Positions 19,259-28,232 of a stretch of 64,000 nucleotides of DNA are shown one piece after another. The position numbers were made by a program, and so were the translations under genes. Under the pieces are notes generated by a model, which saw only the letters and a list, made by a program, of their open reading frames with translations, had not been told where the DNA came from and made no database searches. Location: contig CAKRWT010000003.1 of NCBI GenBank assembly GCA_934418125.1, forward strand, positions 62,001 through 126,000. The letters are read 5' to 3'. This stretch comes from an uncultured Lachnospiraceae bacterium (GTDB taxonomy: Bacteria; Bacillota; Clostridia; Lachnospirales; Lachnospiraceae). Each line of letters begins with the position of its first letter. Position 1 is the first letter of the stretch.

Positions 19259-20444
19259 AAAAGCAGGATGGAAGCAGGGGATTATCCTGACACTGCTGTT
19301 TCTGGGGACAGGCATTATCGCTTTCCTGGGAACTGTATTTTATCGGGGAAACACAGAAAATATACTGAGAAATGTCATTATGACAATGACTGGCTGTGGT
19401 ATTGTGATTTTGTCCTATCGATTCTGCGAAACCACGCAGTTGTTTGTCTATGAAAATGAGGGAAAATATGGTAGATTTACCATTCTGTTTCTGCTGTGTT
19501 TAGTAGCAGGTATCTTTTATCCTTTTTTGCCGGTAACCGGATGGTCATTTCTGGTTATTTTCGTCTTGCTCAGTATTTTTAGCAATACCATCACAGGTGT
19601 GATGGCAGGAAGTGTCTGCCTCTTGCTGACGATTCAGTATGCCGGAGAAAGCTACAATATTTTCTGGCTTTATTTTATCGTTGGGGTGGCAGGTGCATTA
19701 TTATTCAGTACCATCCGGGAGGAATTTAAGGTAGGACTTCCTATTGTTTTATCTTTGCTGGTACTGGTTCTTTGCCTGACTGCCAATGTGATTTTATTTG
19801 CCAATGAGAAATTGTCCTTTGCCCAGTTTCTGATACCGGCAATCAATGCCATGCTGTGCTGTATTCTGTTACTGGTTATCTTAAAACTGTTCAGTTCCCT
19901 GGTAATACATCGTTACCGGGATAAATATATGGAATTGAATGACCCACAGTGTCAGTTATTAGTGCAGTTAAAGGAACTTTCCAAAGAGGAATATTATCAT
20001 GCCATTCACACCGCCTACCTGAGTGACCGGATTGCCAAACGACTGTCCCTTGACGAGGCTGCTGTAAAAACCTGTGGCTATTATCACCGGATTGGTAAAC
20101 TGCGGGGAGAGAATTCATGGGAAAATGTATCTGCCATCTGTGAGGAATATAATTTTCCACCGAAATCCCGGAAACTGTTACAGGAATATGTGGATGAGAA
20201 GCAGAAAGTTGTGTCTAAGGAAACCATTGTGGTTCTGTTTTCTGATTGTGTTGTGTCATCTATTCTGTATCTGTTTGCGAAGACACCGAAAGCAGAAGTA
20301 GACTATAAGCAGCTTGTAGATACCATTTTTCAGAAGAAAATGGAAACCAGTGAATTATGGGAAAACGAAATTACCCTGAAAGAATTCTATGAAATGAAGA
20401 AGATATTTATTGAGGAGAAACTGTATTATGACTTCTTACGTTGA
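19245..20444 (+). CDS. 7TM-HD family membrane protein with degenerate HD site
   Basis: 399 residues: about seven membrane helices (residues 10-225), then a cytoplasmic HD-like domain. It occupies the phoH-yqfF-ybeY slot of the c-di-AMP phosphodiesterase YqfF/PgpH, but lacks the large extracellular domain of that ~700-residue family. His252 aligns with the first metal ligand and His281 with the HD pair, but the HD Asp is Arg282 (YYHRIGK instead of YYHDIGK). No later HHG motif is seen; FSDCVVSS corresponds to the usual ADSVEA. It is probably not a working phosphodiesterase. AGGAA sits 8 bases before ATG 19245. Confidence 0.8.
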   Translation: MEENKKAGWKQGIILTLLFLGTGIIAFLGTVFYRGNTENILRNVIMTMTGCGIVILSYRFCETTQLFVYENEGKYGRFTILFLLCLVAGIFYPFLPVTGWSFLVIFVLLSIFSNTITGVMAGSVCLLLTIQYAGESYNIFWLYFIVGVAGALLFSTIREEFKVGLPIVLSLLVLVLCLTANVILFANEKLSFAQFLIPAINAMLCCILLLVILKLFSSLVIHRYRDKYMELNDPQCQLLVQLKELSKEEYYHAIHTAYLSDRIAKRLSLDEAAVKTCGYYHRIGKLRGENSWENVSAICEEYNFPPKSRKLLQEYVDEKQKVVSKETIVVLFSDCVVSSILYLFAKTPKAEVDYKQLVDTIFQKKMETSELWENEITLKEFYEMKKIFIEEKLYYDFLR

Positions 20445-20928
20445 GAATGAAACGGAAATAGAATTGCCTTTTGACATGAAGGACATTCTGGATAAGATTA
20501 TGGACGCTGTCATGGAAATGGAAAAATGTCCTTATGAGACAAGTGTAAACCTGCTTCTGACCGATAACGAAGGGATTCGGTATTACAACAGAGAATATCG
20601 GGATATTGACAAAGAAACAGATGTGCTTTCTTTTCCGAATATTGCTTTTGAGAAGGAAGGCGATTTCAGTCATGTGGAGGATGCACAGGCAGACTGTTTT
20701 GACCCGGACAGCGGAGAACTTCTGTTAGGCGATATTATCTTATCGGTAGACCGGATACAGGAACAGTCCAAAGAATATGAGCACAGCCTGTTACGGGAAT
20801 TTGCTTTCCTGACAGCCCACAGTATGTTTCATCTGTGCGGTTACGACCACATGGTACCGGAAGAAGCAACAGTGATGGAAAACAAGCAGGAAGAAATCTT
20901 AAGAAAACTCGGTATTACCAGAGAGTAA
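20428..20928 (+). CDS. ybeY: Endoribonuclease YbeY
   Basis: 166 residues. A metal-dependent RNase for 16S rRNA 3'-end maturation and ribosome quality control. The zinc motif HSMFHLCGYDH (HxxxHxxxxxH) is intact, and the preceding ELLLGDIILS and DVLSFPN are typical. The start at 20428 has GAGGAG at 10 bases and overlaps the preceding gene by 17 bases, implying coupled translation in the phoH operon. Confidence 0.95.
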   Translation: MTSYVENETEIELPFDMKDILDKIMDAVMEMEKCPYETSVNLLLTDNEGIRYYNREYRDIDKETDVLSFPNIAFEKEGDFSHVEDAQADCFDPDSGELLLGDIILSVDRIQEQSKEYEHSLLREFAFLTAHSMFHLCGYDHMVPEEATVMENKQEEILRKLGITRE

Positions 20929-20963
20929 GAGAAGGTTCATAAGAACGGAAGGATAACAGAAGT

Positions 20964-22616
20964 ATGAAGAAACGAAGGACAGGCAGCGCAAAGAGCGTAG
21001 CTTTTAATACAAACAGCCTTGTAACATCGGCAGGTATCTATTCCTATCTGCTGCTGTTATTGATACGGATTCCTCTTGGCAGAATGATTGGGGATGCCGG
21101 AATCGGTTTACTGGCACCGGCATTGGAAATAGTTACCCTGCTTACCCTGTTAACATCTTACAGTATCTCCCATGCCATGACAGGATTGATTCGTTACCGG
21201 GTAAAAAGAGAACAATATAAGAATGCCAAAAAGGTTGTTTCGGCAGCTTTCTGGGGAAATCTTATTGTCAGTCTTGTGGCAGGGGCAGTTCTCTTCTTTG
21301 CTGCAAAATCCATTGCCAGGATACTGGTATTGGAACCTTTAAGTGATATGGCGATTGCAGCCTGTGGGCCAGTTGTGGTACTGGCATCTTTGATTGGTGT
21401 CTTCCGGGGCTGTTTTCATGGTTATGGCTTTAATGTTTTGGTTGCACATTCCCAGTATCTTGAGAAGATAGCCATGTTAATCGGTTCTCTGATTATCGGC
21501 AAACTGTTTTATACCTATGGTTTAAAAGTCAGTGCCTTGTTGCAGACGGAAGCTTACGCCTATGCCTACGCAGCGCTTGGTGCCATGATAGGAACGATGC
21601 TTGCACAACTGATTACCCTGCTTTATCTGCTGGTTATCTATGCCCTTTATGCCGGAACGTTGAAAAGACAGCTGGCTCAGGACAGTGGAAAACGAACAGA
21701 AAGTATGGCAGATATCCAAAGACTGCTTTGGGGAAGCGCTGTTCCCACAGCGTGTCTGATGATTCTATTATGTCTGTTTATGCTTATTGACCAACGGCTG
21801 TTTAACTATAGCATGAATAAAACGGAAAGAGGAGCTGTGCGGACTGCACTCTGGGGTGCTTATTATGGTAAGACAGTTGTTCTTATCGGTTTTTGTTCGA
21901 CCCTGGGCTGTCTTGGCAGCCAGACATCTGCCATGAGGATAAAAAGCTCTTATGACAAAGAAGACTACCGGGTTATGAGAGAACGTCTGGGGAAGGCTGT
22001 CCGTAAGGCGAGTCTGGTAACTTTTCCTATGGCAATTTATATGACGGTGCTGGCTGAGGCACTGTCCAATGTACTGTTTAAAGGAAATCTGGAATTTGTA
22101 ACCGCACTGACGGTAAAGGCGTCGGTACTAATTGTCCTGATTCCTTTTAACTACCTGTTTTTACAGTTAATGCGCAGACTGCAGCTGACAAAAGAGATAT
22201 TTTTTACAACCATGATTGCTTTCGTGGTTCATGTGATATCTGCTTATTTCCTGGTACAGAAAGGACTGTTGGGCGCAGATGGAATTGTCTATTCTTTGAT
22301 TCTGTTTATGGTGGTTTATGCGGTGCTTAATTTCCTGCTTTTGTGTAGAACTTTCCATTATAAGCAGGAATGGATTGGCTCCTTTGCCTTTGTGGCGGTA
22401 GCAGCCGGCATTTCCGGATTGATTGTAATGTTATTGAATAAATTATTATTAGGGATTATAGGAGGTTTTCTTACCAGCGTAATAAGCTGTCTCTTAGGTC
22501 TGTTTTTCTATCTGTTAATTCTTATGTTACTTCGGGTTATTGGGGAGCGGGAATTATCCAGGATGCCATTTGGTTTCCTGTTTACTCTGATAGGCAGAAG
22601 CATTGGTGTATTATAG
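20964..22616 (+). CDS. MOP-family lipid flippase, SpoVB/polysaccharide-transport type
   Basis: 550 residues with about 14 membrane helices and a basic N-terminus (MKKRRTGSAKS). The organisation and segments such as LVTSAGIYSYLLLLLIRIPLGRM are typical of MATE-like MOP exporters: SpoVB, MurJ-like or Wzx-type lipid-linked sugar flippases. I cannot decide between a spore-cortex precursor flippase (SpoVB) and a general one. It follows ybeY by 35 bases. Confidence 0.8.
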   Translation: MKKRRTGSAKSVAFNTNSLVTSAGIYSYLLLLLIRIPLGRMIGDAGIGLLAPALEIVTLLTLLTSYSISHAMTGLIRYRVKREQYKNAKKVVSAAFWGNLIVSLVAGAVLFFAAKSIARILVLEPLSDMAIAACGPVVVLASLIGVFRGCFHGYGFNVLVAHSQYLEKIAMLIGSLIIGKLFYTYGLKVSALLQTEAYAYAYAALGAMIGTMLAQLITLLYLLVIYALYAGTLKRQLAQDSGKRTESMADIQRLLWGSAVPTACLMILLCLFMLIDQRLFNYSMNKTERGAVRTALWGAYYGKTVVLIGFCSTLGCLGSQTSAMRIKSSYDKEDYRVMRERLGKAVRKASLVTFPMAIYMTVLAEALSNVLFKGNLEFVTALTVKASVLIVLIPFNYLFLQLMRRLQLTKEIFFTTMIAFVVHVISAYFLVQKGLLGADGIVYSLILFMVVYAVLNFLLLCRTFHYKQEWIGSFAFVAVAAGISGLIVMLLNKLLLGIIGGFLTSVISCLLGLFFYLLILMLLRVIGERELSRMPFGFLFTLIGRSIGVL

Positions 22617-22695
22617 GACATAAGTTTTTTGTATAAAAAAATATTTTTGACTGATACTGATTACATAGAAGTTCGTTAAGAAAGGTTTTTCGAGA

Positions 22696-23322
22696 ATGAA
22701 AATAGTAAGACGTATCAGTCTTTTTCTTGTACTGACAGGAGTTCTGCTGGGAGCCGGTGGCTATGCTGCCATCCGCGCAGAACAGTTCTTTTATCCGAAC
22801 CGTTATCCGGAACAGGAAAAGGCAGCCCACCAGGAAGAAACACAAACCGAACAGATTATAGAAACCTCCTCAGTGGAAACTCCGGTCATCACAGCTGATA
22901 CTACCTATCTGATAGAGAATATCAACCTGTCAGAGGGAAGTGTAGAGGAAATAGAAGATGTGATTCCTGTCAAATATATTGGACTGAATCGGGAGGAAAT
23001 GTTAAAGGAACTGACTGCCTATGACAAAAATCCACCACTTACAGAATTGGAAAAGGGCTTTGAAACCATTGAACTGACAGCTTTTTCCAAAGACAGGGTT
23101 GTTATCTGCAAATATTATAAGGAAGAAGAACCAAAATCTTTTTATCTGATGGTAGCAGACCATTTTGTGGTAGTATATGAGGCAGATAAAAAAACACTGT
23201 ACCTGAATACAGATATTCTGTTGGACAGTCTGCAAGATTCTTTACAGGCTGAAATTATCCAGGGAAAATATGTGGAAAATGAGGAAGACTTATATAATTT
23301 TCTTGAATCTTATTCCAGTTAA
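22696..23322 (+). CDS. BofC-like secreted/anchored protein
   Basis: 208 residues: N-terminal signal/anchor helix (about 5-25), an acidic Thr/Glu-rich linker, then two small domains. The C-terminal part (FYLMVADHFVVVYEADKK, then about 45 residues ending LYNFLESYSS) fits the C-terminal BofC domain, which in Bacillus acts in the forespore side of pro-sigma-K processing control. The assignment rests on pattern, not alignment. Next gene is an HI0933-type flavoprotein. Confidence 0.65.
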   Translation: MKIVRRISLFLVLTGVLLGAGGYAAIRAEQFFYPNRYPEQEKAAHQEETQTEQIIETSSVETPVITADTTYLIENINLSEGSVEEIEDVIPVKYIGLNREEMLKELTAYDKNPPLTELEKGFETIELTAFSKDRVVICKYYKEEEPKSFYLMVADHFVVVYEADKKTLYLNTDILLDSLQDSLQAEIIQGKYVENEEDLYNFLESYSS

Positions 23323-23405
23323 GGCTATCATGGTTCTATGAGTGCATGTGGGAGTGCAGGCACATTTTGGAAACAGAAACAACAGGAAGCGGGAGAACTA
23401 TCTTC

Positions 23406-24632
23406 ATGAGAAAAAAAGTGGCGATTATCGGCGGCGGTGCTGCCGGCATGATGGCAGCCATTCAGGCAGCCAGAGAAGGTGCCCTTGTAACCATATATGA
23501 ACGAAATGAGAAAGTCGGGAAAAAAATCCTGGCAACCGGTAATGGAAAATGTAACTTTTCCAACGAAAAGATGGAGGCAACCGCCTATTATGGCAGTGCG
23601 GTCTCTCTGTTACCATCCTTGTTTGCGCAGTTTGGTGTAGCGGAGACGAAACAGTTTTTTGAACAACTGGGTATGCGGATAAAGGATAGGAATGGGTATC
23701 TTTATCCTGCCAGTGAGCAGGCAGCAACGGTATTGGATGTGTTGCGGTTTGAAGTGGAAAGACTTGGGATTTGCGTCTGTACAGACTGCCTGGTAACGGA
23801 TATTACATATCATAAAAAGCAGAACTTTACCATACAGGCCGAAACGAAAACAGCCGGTGTTTTTGATGCAGTTATTTTGTGCTGCGGTGGAAAGGCAGCC
23901 CCGAAAACCGGTTCCGATGGCATGGGATTCCGGCTGGCAAAAAAACTGGGGCATCATATTATCAAACCGGTTCCCGCTCTTATGGCACTTCGCTGTAAGG
24001 GGGACTTTTGGAAAAGTATTTCTGGTGTCCGGTGTGATGCCGGGGTTACGTTATGGATAGATGGTAAGAAACGTGGTTATGACAAGGGCGAACTGCAACT
24101 GACTGACTATGGCATTTCCGGTATTCCTGTTTTTCAGATAAGCAGGGAAGCTGCTTATGGACTGGAGCAGAAAAAATGTACTGTAGTCGAGATTGCTTTT
24201 TTGCCGGATGCTACAGATAATGAATATGAATTATTCTGGCAGCAACGCTGGAGAAGACAGGCAGACCAGAATATGGAACTTTTCTCTACGGGGATTGTAA
24301 ATAAAAAGATAACAATGATGCTGTTAAAGATGGCAGATATCTCCCCAAAAGAAACAGCAGCATCCATTCCTTTAGAAAAACGACGGAAGTTAGAAGAACT
24401 GTACCGCAGTTTTCCGGTAGAAGTTGTAGGGACGAATTCCTTTGAACAAGCACAGATTTGTGCCGGGGGGATTCCGGCAGGAGAGCTCTCTGCAGGGCTG
24501 GAATCCATTCTTGTACCAGGTCTTTATTTTGCAGGAGAGATAATTGACATCGATGGCATCTGTGGTGGGTATAACCTGCAATGGGCATGGACCAGCGGAA
24601 CCATCGCCGGCAAGACAGCTGCCAGAGCTTAA
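23406..24632 (+). CDS. HI0933-family NAD(P)/FAD-dependent oxidoreductase
   Basis: 408 residues. The N-terminal dinucleotide motif GGGAAGMMAAIQAAREGA and GNGKCNFSN are hallmarks of the HI0933/YhiN flavoprotein family, as is the C-terminal GEIIDIDGICGGYNLQWAW. Substrate unknown; some relatives are annotated as aminoacetone oxidases. ATG 23406 is preferred over an in-frame upstream ATG at 23346, which would add 20 residues before the FAD motif. Confidence 0.88.
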   Translation: MRKKVAIIGGGAAGMMAAIQAAREGALVTIYERNEKVGKKILATGNGKCNFSNEKMEATAYYGSAVSLLPSLFAQFGVAETKQFFEQLGMRIKDRNGYLYPASEQAATVLDVLRFEVERLGICVCTDCLVTDITYHKKQNFTIQAETKTAGVFDAVILCCGGKAAPKTGSDGMGFRLAKKLGHHIIKPVPALMALRCKGDFWKSISGVRCDAGVTLWIDGKKRGYDKGELQLTDYGISGIPVFQISREAAYGLEQKKCTVVEIAFLPDATDNEYELFWQQRWRRQADQNMELFSTGIVNKKITMMLLKMADISPKETAASIPLEKRRKLEELYRSFPVEVVGTNSFEQAQICAGGIPAGELSAGLESILVPGLYFAGEIIDIDGICGGYNLQWAWTSGTIAGKTAARA

Positions 24633-24673
24633 AAATCCCGCAACATTGTCTAAAAACAAAAATGGAGATTTCA

Positions 24674-26320
24674 ATGATACGCATAAATCAGATAAAGATG
24701 CCCCTTATGCATACGGAAGAAGATGTTTACCGCAAGGCTGCGAAAATCCTTCGGCTGGAACGAAAACAGATAATAGATTTACAATGGGTGAAAAAGTCTA
24801 TTGATGCCAGAAAAAAGCCTGATATTATGATTATCTATACGGTTGATGTGACAGTAAAAGATCAGGAAAAGGTATTACGTCACTGTAAAAATAACCAGGT
24901 ACAGCCGGTTACAGAGAAACCATATACTTTTCCTATGACTGGAACGGTTCCCTTAAACTTCCGTCCGGTCATTATCGGAACCGGACCGGCCGGACTTTTT
25001 TGTGGGTATCAGCTGGCAAAGCATGGTTTTAAACCGATTCTGTTAGAAAGGGGAAAGCCGGTGGAAGAACGTGCCAGGGATGTAGAAAAGTTCTGGCAGG
25101 AAGGTGTCTTAGCCCCGGATTCCAATGTCCAGTTTGGGGAAGGCGGCGCCGGTACTTTTTCCGACGGAAAATTAAATACCCTTATCAAGGATAAATATGG
25201 AAGAGGAAAGGAAGTCCTGCGCATCTTCCATCAGGCAGGCGCACCTGGGCAGATTCTTTATGAAGCGAAGCCTCACATTGGAACCGATATTTTGTTATCG
25301 GTTGTAAAGAATATCCGGGAACAGATTATAGAATGGGGCGGAGAAGTACGGTTTGGTGCGAAAGTAACCGATTTACGGATAGAAAATAATCAAATAAAAG
25401 CAGTCTGTATCAATGATACGGAAGAACTGAAGACAGAAATTGTCATTTTAGCGATTGGTCATAGTGCCAGGGATACCTTTTCCATGCTTTATGAAAAGGA
25501 AATTCCCATGGAAGCAAAATCCTTTGCCGTAGGACTTCGTATGGAACACCCCAGGAAATTAATCAATCAGTTACAGTATGGTATGGAAGACTCTGACAAA
25601 CTGCCAACAGCAAGCTATAAGGTAACTACACAGACCGCATCGGGACGGGGCGTGTATTCTTTCTGTATGTGTCCTGGGGGGTATGTGGTAAATGCTTCAT
25701 CAGAACCCGGCCGGACGGCGGTAAACGGAATGAGTTACAGTGGCAGAAATGGTAAAAACAGTAATAGTGCCATGATAGTGACTATAACTCCACAGGATTA
25801 TGGCAGTAACCATCCACTGGCAGGAATTGCATTTCAGCGAAAATTAGAAGAAACGGCTTACCGCATAGGAAAAGGTGCTGTTCCGGTAGAAACCTATGGG
25901 GCTTATAAAAAGGCTCTTACAGGACAGGAAGAATCGGATTCAATCATTCAGCAGAAGTATCCGGATTTTCGACCGGCCATCAAAGGTGCTTACTGTATGG
26001 CACCCGTACATGAAATTCTACCCAATAATCTGGGGAAAGCATTGGTGGAGGGTATTGACCAGATTGGTCATACGTTACCTGGTTTTGCCGACAGTGGTGC
26101 TTTTTTATCCGGTGTAGAAAGCCGTACCTCATCCCCAGTCAGAATTGCCAGAGATGAATCTGGTCAGTCTGTTATCCGGGGACTTTATCCTTGTGGGGAG
26201 GGAGCTGGCTATGCAGGCGGTATTACTTCCGCGGCTATGGATGGTATTTTGGTAGCAGAAAAAATAGCAGCTTATGGATATCCTGGAAAGCAGGAAAAAT
26301 ACGACAACGCAAATCCATAA
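24674..26320 (+). CDS. FAD-dependent dehydrogenase family protein (YdgP/uncharacterised FAD protein)
   Basis: 548 residues. A ~90-residue N-terminal domain (MIRINQIKMPLMHTEEDVYR) precedes a FAD-binding fold with IGTGPAGLFCGYQLAKHG and FGEGGAGTFSDGKLN, ending with PCGEGAGYAGGITSAAMDG. The family is widespread in anaerobes and chloroplasts; its reaction is not established. GGAGA (24664-24668) supports ATG 24674. It follows the other flavoprotein by 41 bases, so the pair may share a transcript. Confidence 0.88.
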   Translation: MIRINQIKMPLMHTEEDVYRKAAKILRLERKQIIDLQWVKKSIDARKKPDIMIIYTVDVTVKDQEKVLRHCKNNQVQPVTEKPYTFPMTGTVPLNFRPVIIGTGPAGLFCGYQLAKHGFKPILLERGKPVEERARDVEKFWQEGVLAPDSNVQFGEGGAGTFSDGKLNTLIKDKYGRGKEVLRIFHQAGAPGQILYEAKPHIGTDILLSVVKNIREQIIEWGGEVRFGAKVTDLRIENNQIKAVCINDTEELKTEIVILAIGHSARDTFSMLYEKEIPMEAKSFAVGLRMEHPRKLINQLQYGMEDSDKLPTASYKVTTQTASGRGVYSFCMCPGGYVVNASSEPGRTAVNGMSYSGRNGKNSNSAMIVTITPQDYGSNHPLAGIAFQRKLEETAYRIGKGAVPVETYGAYKKALTGQEESDSIIQQKYPDFRPAIKGAYCMAPVHEILPNNLGKALVEGIDQIGHTLPGFADSGAFLSGVESRTSSPVRIARDESGQSVIRGLYPCGEGAGYAGGITSAAMDGILVAEKIAAYGYPGKQEKYDNANP

Positions 26321-26358
26321 GCCGGAAATAAAATCATAGAAAACAGGGAGATAGGATA

Positions 26359-27219
26359 ATGTCAGCAGTAAGAGATATATTGAAGGATAAGCAGCGAATT
26401 GTCATTAAAATAGGTTCCTCTTCTTTACAGCATGCAGAAACAGGAGACTTGGACTATACCAAGCTGGATGTCCTGGTACGGGAACTGTGCGATTTGCGAA
26501 ATCGTGGCAAGGATGTGGTACTGGTTACCTCTGGTGCTATTGCTGTGGGAAAAAAGGCAATTCTGATGGAGGATGTAAAAAAAGACAACCCTATTGCCGT
26601 AAAACAGGCCTGTGCAGCAGTAGGACAGGCAAGACTGATGATGACCTATCAGAAAATCTTTGCAGAATATAATCAGATAGCTGCACAGATTCTGATGACC
26701 AAAAATACCATTGTAGACAATCTGAATCGTTTCAATGCCCGGAACACCTTCGCAGAACTCTTTAAACTGGGGGTAATTCCTATTGTCAATGAAAATGATA
26801 CAGTTGCTACTTACGAAATCGAAATTGGTGATAACGATACCCTATCCGCTATTGTTGCATCTCTGGTAGAAGCAGATGTGTTGCTTCTGTTATCAGATAT
26901 TGACGGATTGTATACTGATGACCCCCATACCAACCCGGACGCGGAATTTATCAGCGTAGTACCGGAACTGACCAAGGAACTGCTGGATATGGGAAAGGCT
27001 TCTACCGGCAGTCAGGTAGGAACCGGTGGTATGAACACCAAGTTACAGGCTGCTATGATTGCTGGCAGTATGGGCGTCGATATGGTAATTGCCAATAGTA
27101 AAGATATCAAGGTAATTCACCGGATTCTGGATGGACAGGAAATTGGAACGATGTTTCTGGCTAACAGGGATGAGAACTTTAATTTACCTCTTTTTGTGCA
27201 GCAGATGCACAAATCATAA
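26359..27219 (+). CDS. proB: Glutamate 5-kinase without PUA domain
   Basis: 286 residues. First step of proline synthesis: ATP plus glutamate to gamma-glutamyl phosphate. Signatures: VIKIGSSSL, LVTSGAIAVGKKAI, VNENDTVAT, LLSDIDGLYTDDP, VGTGGMNTKLQAA. It ends after the amino-acid kinase domain, so it lacks the C-terminal PUA domain present in E. coli ProB. It is separated from proA by two small genes. Confidence 0.95.
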   Translation: MSAVRDILKDKQRIVIKIGSSSLQHAETGDLDYTKLDVLVRELCDLRNRGKDVVLVTSGAIAVGKKAILMEDVKKDNPIAVKQACAAVGQARLMMTYQKIFAEYNQIAAQILMTKNTIVDNLNRFNARNTFAELFKLGVIPIVNENDTVATYEIEIGDNDTLSAIVASLVEADVLLLLSDIDGLYTDDPHTNPDAEFISVVPELTKELLDMGKASTGSQVGTGGMNTKLQAAMIAGSMGVDMVIANSKDIKVIHRILDGQEIGTMFLANRDENFNLPLFVQQMHKS

Positions 27220-27287
27220 AAAAGAAAGGTTTCTGTTATACGCAGGAATCCTGATATGCGCAAGCGATGCGCGGAAACGAGGAGAAT

Positions 27288-27533
27288 ATGAATGTAGATG
27301 AAATGATTGCCAGAATTAACGAGCTGTACCATAAATCTCAGGCAGAAGGTCTTACTGCTTTGGAAAAAGAGGAACAGCAGAAGTTAAGAATGGCTTATGT
27401 TGCTAATGTCCGGGCTAATTTAAGAGGACAGCTTAACAATATTTCTATTATAGAAAAAGATGGTTCCATTACTGATTTGGGAGAAAAATATGGAGACAAA
27501 GAAGAAACTTCGCCAAAAGGTCCTCTCTCTTAG
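27288..27533 (+). CDS. DUF896 family small protein
   Basis: 81 residues. MIARINELYHKSQAEGLTALEK and QQKLRMAYVANVRANLRGQL are the DUF896 (YnzC/SOS-operon type) helical hairpin signature. Function unknown. AGGAG is only a few bases before ATG 27288. The last 44 bases overlap the next gene in another frame, implying coupled translation. Confidence 0.88.
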   Translation: MNVDEMIARINELYHKSQAEGLTALEKEEQQKLRMAYVANVRANLRGQLNNISIIEKDGSITDLGEKYGDKEETSPKGPLS

Positions 27534-28125
27534 AAATAGTCTTTCCGAGGGGCAACGTGACAAAGCCCATAGACAGATTGCCGCTAGGGTATATGGAACA
27601 GAAGCCTATCAGCAGGCGCAGGCTATTTTAACGTATGTGAATTATCAGAGTGAAGTGGCAACAAAAGAGATGATAGAGCAGGCAATTGCTGATGGGAAAC
27701 TGGTTTTTGCACCCAGAGTAGAGGATAGAGAAATGGAATTTTACCAGATTCATACACTGGACGATTTACAAAGCGGCTACCGGGATATTTTAGAACCGGC
27801 AACGGAAAAAGCTTTTTTTGACTGGTTATCGGATTATTCCGACAGTAACGGATGCAGCCTGCCTCAGATTATGATGTGGATGCCGGGAGCAGTTTTTGAC
27901 AGAAACCATCACCGGATTGGTTATGGTGGTGGATTTTATGACCGGTATCTGGAACGGATAGAAAAATGGATTGCCAGGCATTTCGTAACGGCAAATACAG
28001 ATGATTTGTTGACCACCATGGCACTTGCCTATGACTGCCAGATTGTAGAAAATGTTCCACAGGAAGCCCATGACAGACAACCGGATTTTCTGATTACGGA
28101 ATCCGACTGTCACAGGTTATCATAA
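27490..28125 (+). CDS. 5-formyltetrahydrofolate cyclo-ligase
   Basis: 211 residues. ATP-dependent conversion of 5-formyl-THF to 5,10-methenyl-THF, salvaging an inhibitory folate form. MPGAVFDRNHHRIGYGGGFYDRYL is the family substrate/ATP loop region (given here in two parts: residues MPGAVFD and RIGYGGGFYDRYL), and an N-terminal KKLRQKVLSLR Lys/Arg motif is present. ATG 27490 has GGGAG upstream. It completes the folate set with fhs, folD and metH. Confidence 0.9.
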   Translation: METKKKLRQKVLSLRNSLSEGQRDKAHRQIAARVYGTEAYQQAQAILTYVNYQSEVATKEMIEQAIADGKLVFAPRVEDREMEFYQIHTLDDLQSGYRDILEPATEKAFFDWLSDYSDSNGCSLPQIMMWMPGAVFDRNHHRIGYGGGFYDRYLERIEKWIARHFVTANTDDLLTTMALAYDCQIVENVPQEAHDRQPDFLITESDCHRLS

Positions 28126-28232
28126 AATGCTTTCTGCCAGTCTGGTTTTTCGGATTTGGAATCGCTCCTGATATGGGGAGAGGGTGTACATTTTAAGGGG
28201 TATTTATCAAGAAAAGAAAGGGAATGATAAGG

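Noticed and set aside
27193..27213. Terminator at the end of proB
   Set aside because: The hairpin is perfect but no T run follows, and it lies partly in the coding sequence.
28126..28232. Possible tRNA or small RNA in the gap before proA
   Set aside because: No cloverleaf or strong hairpin could be drawn.
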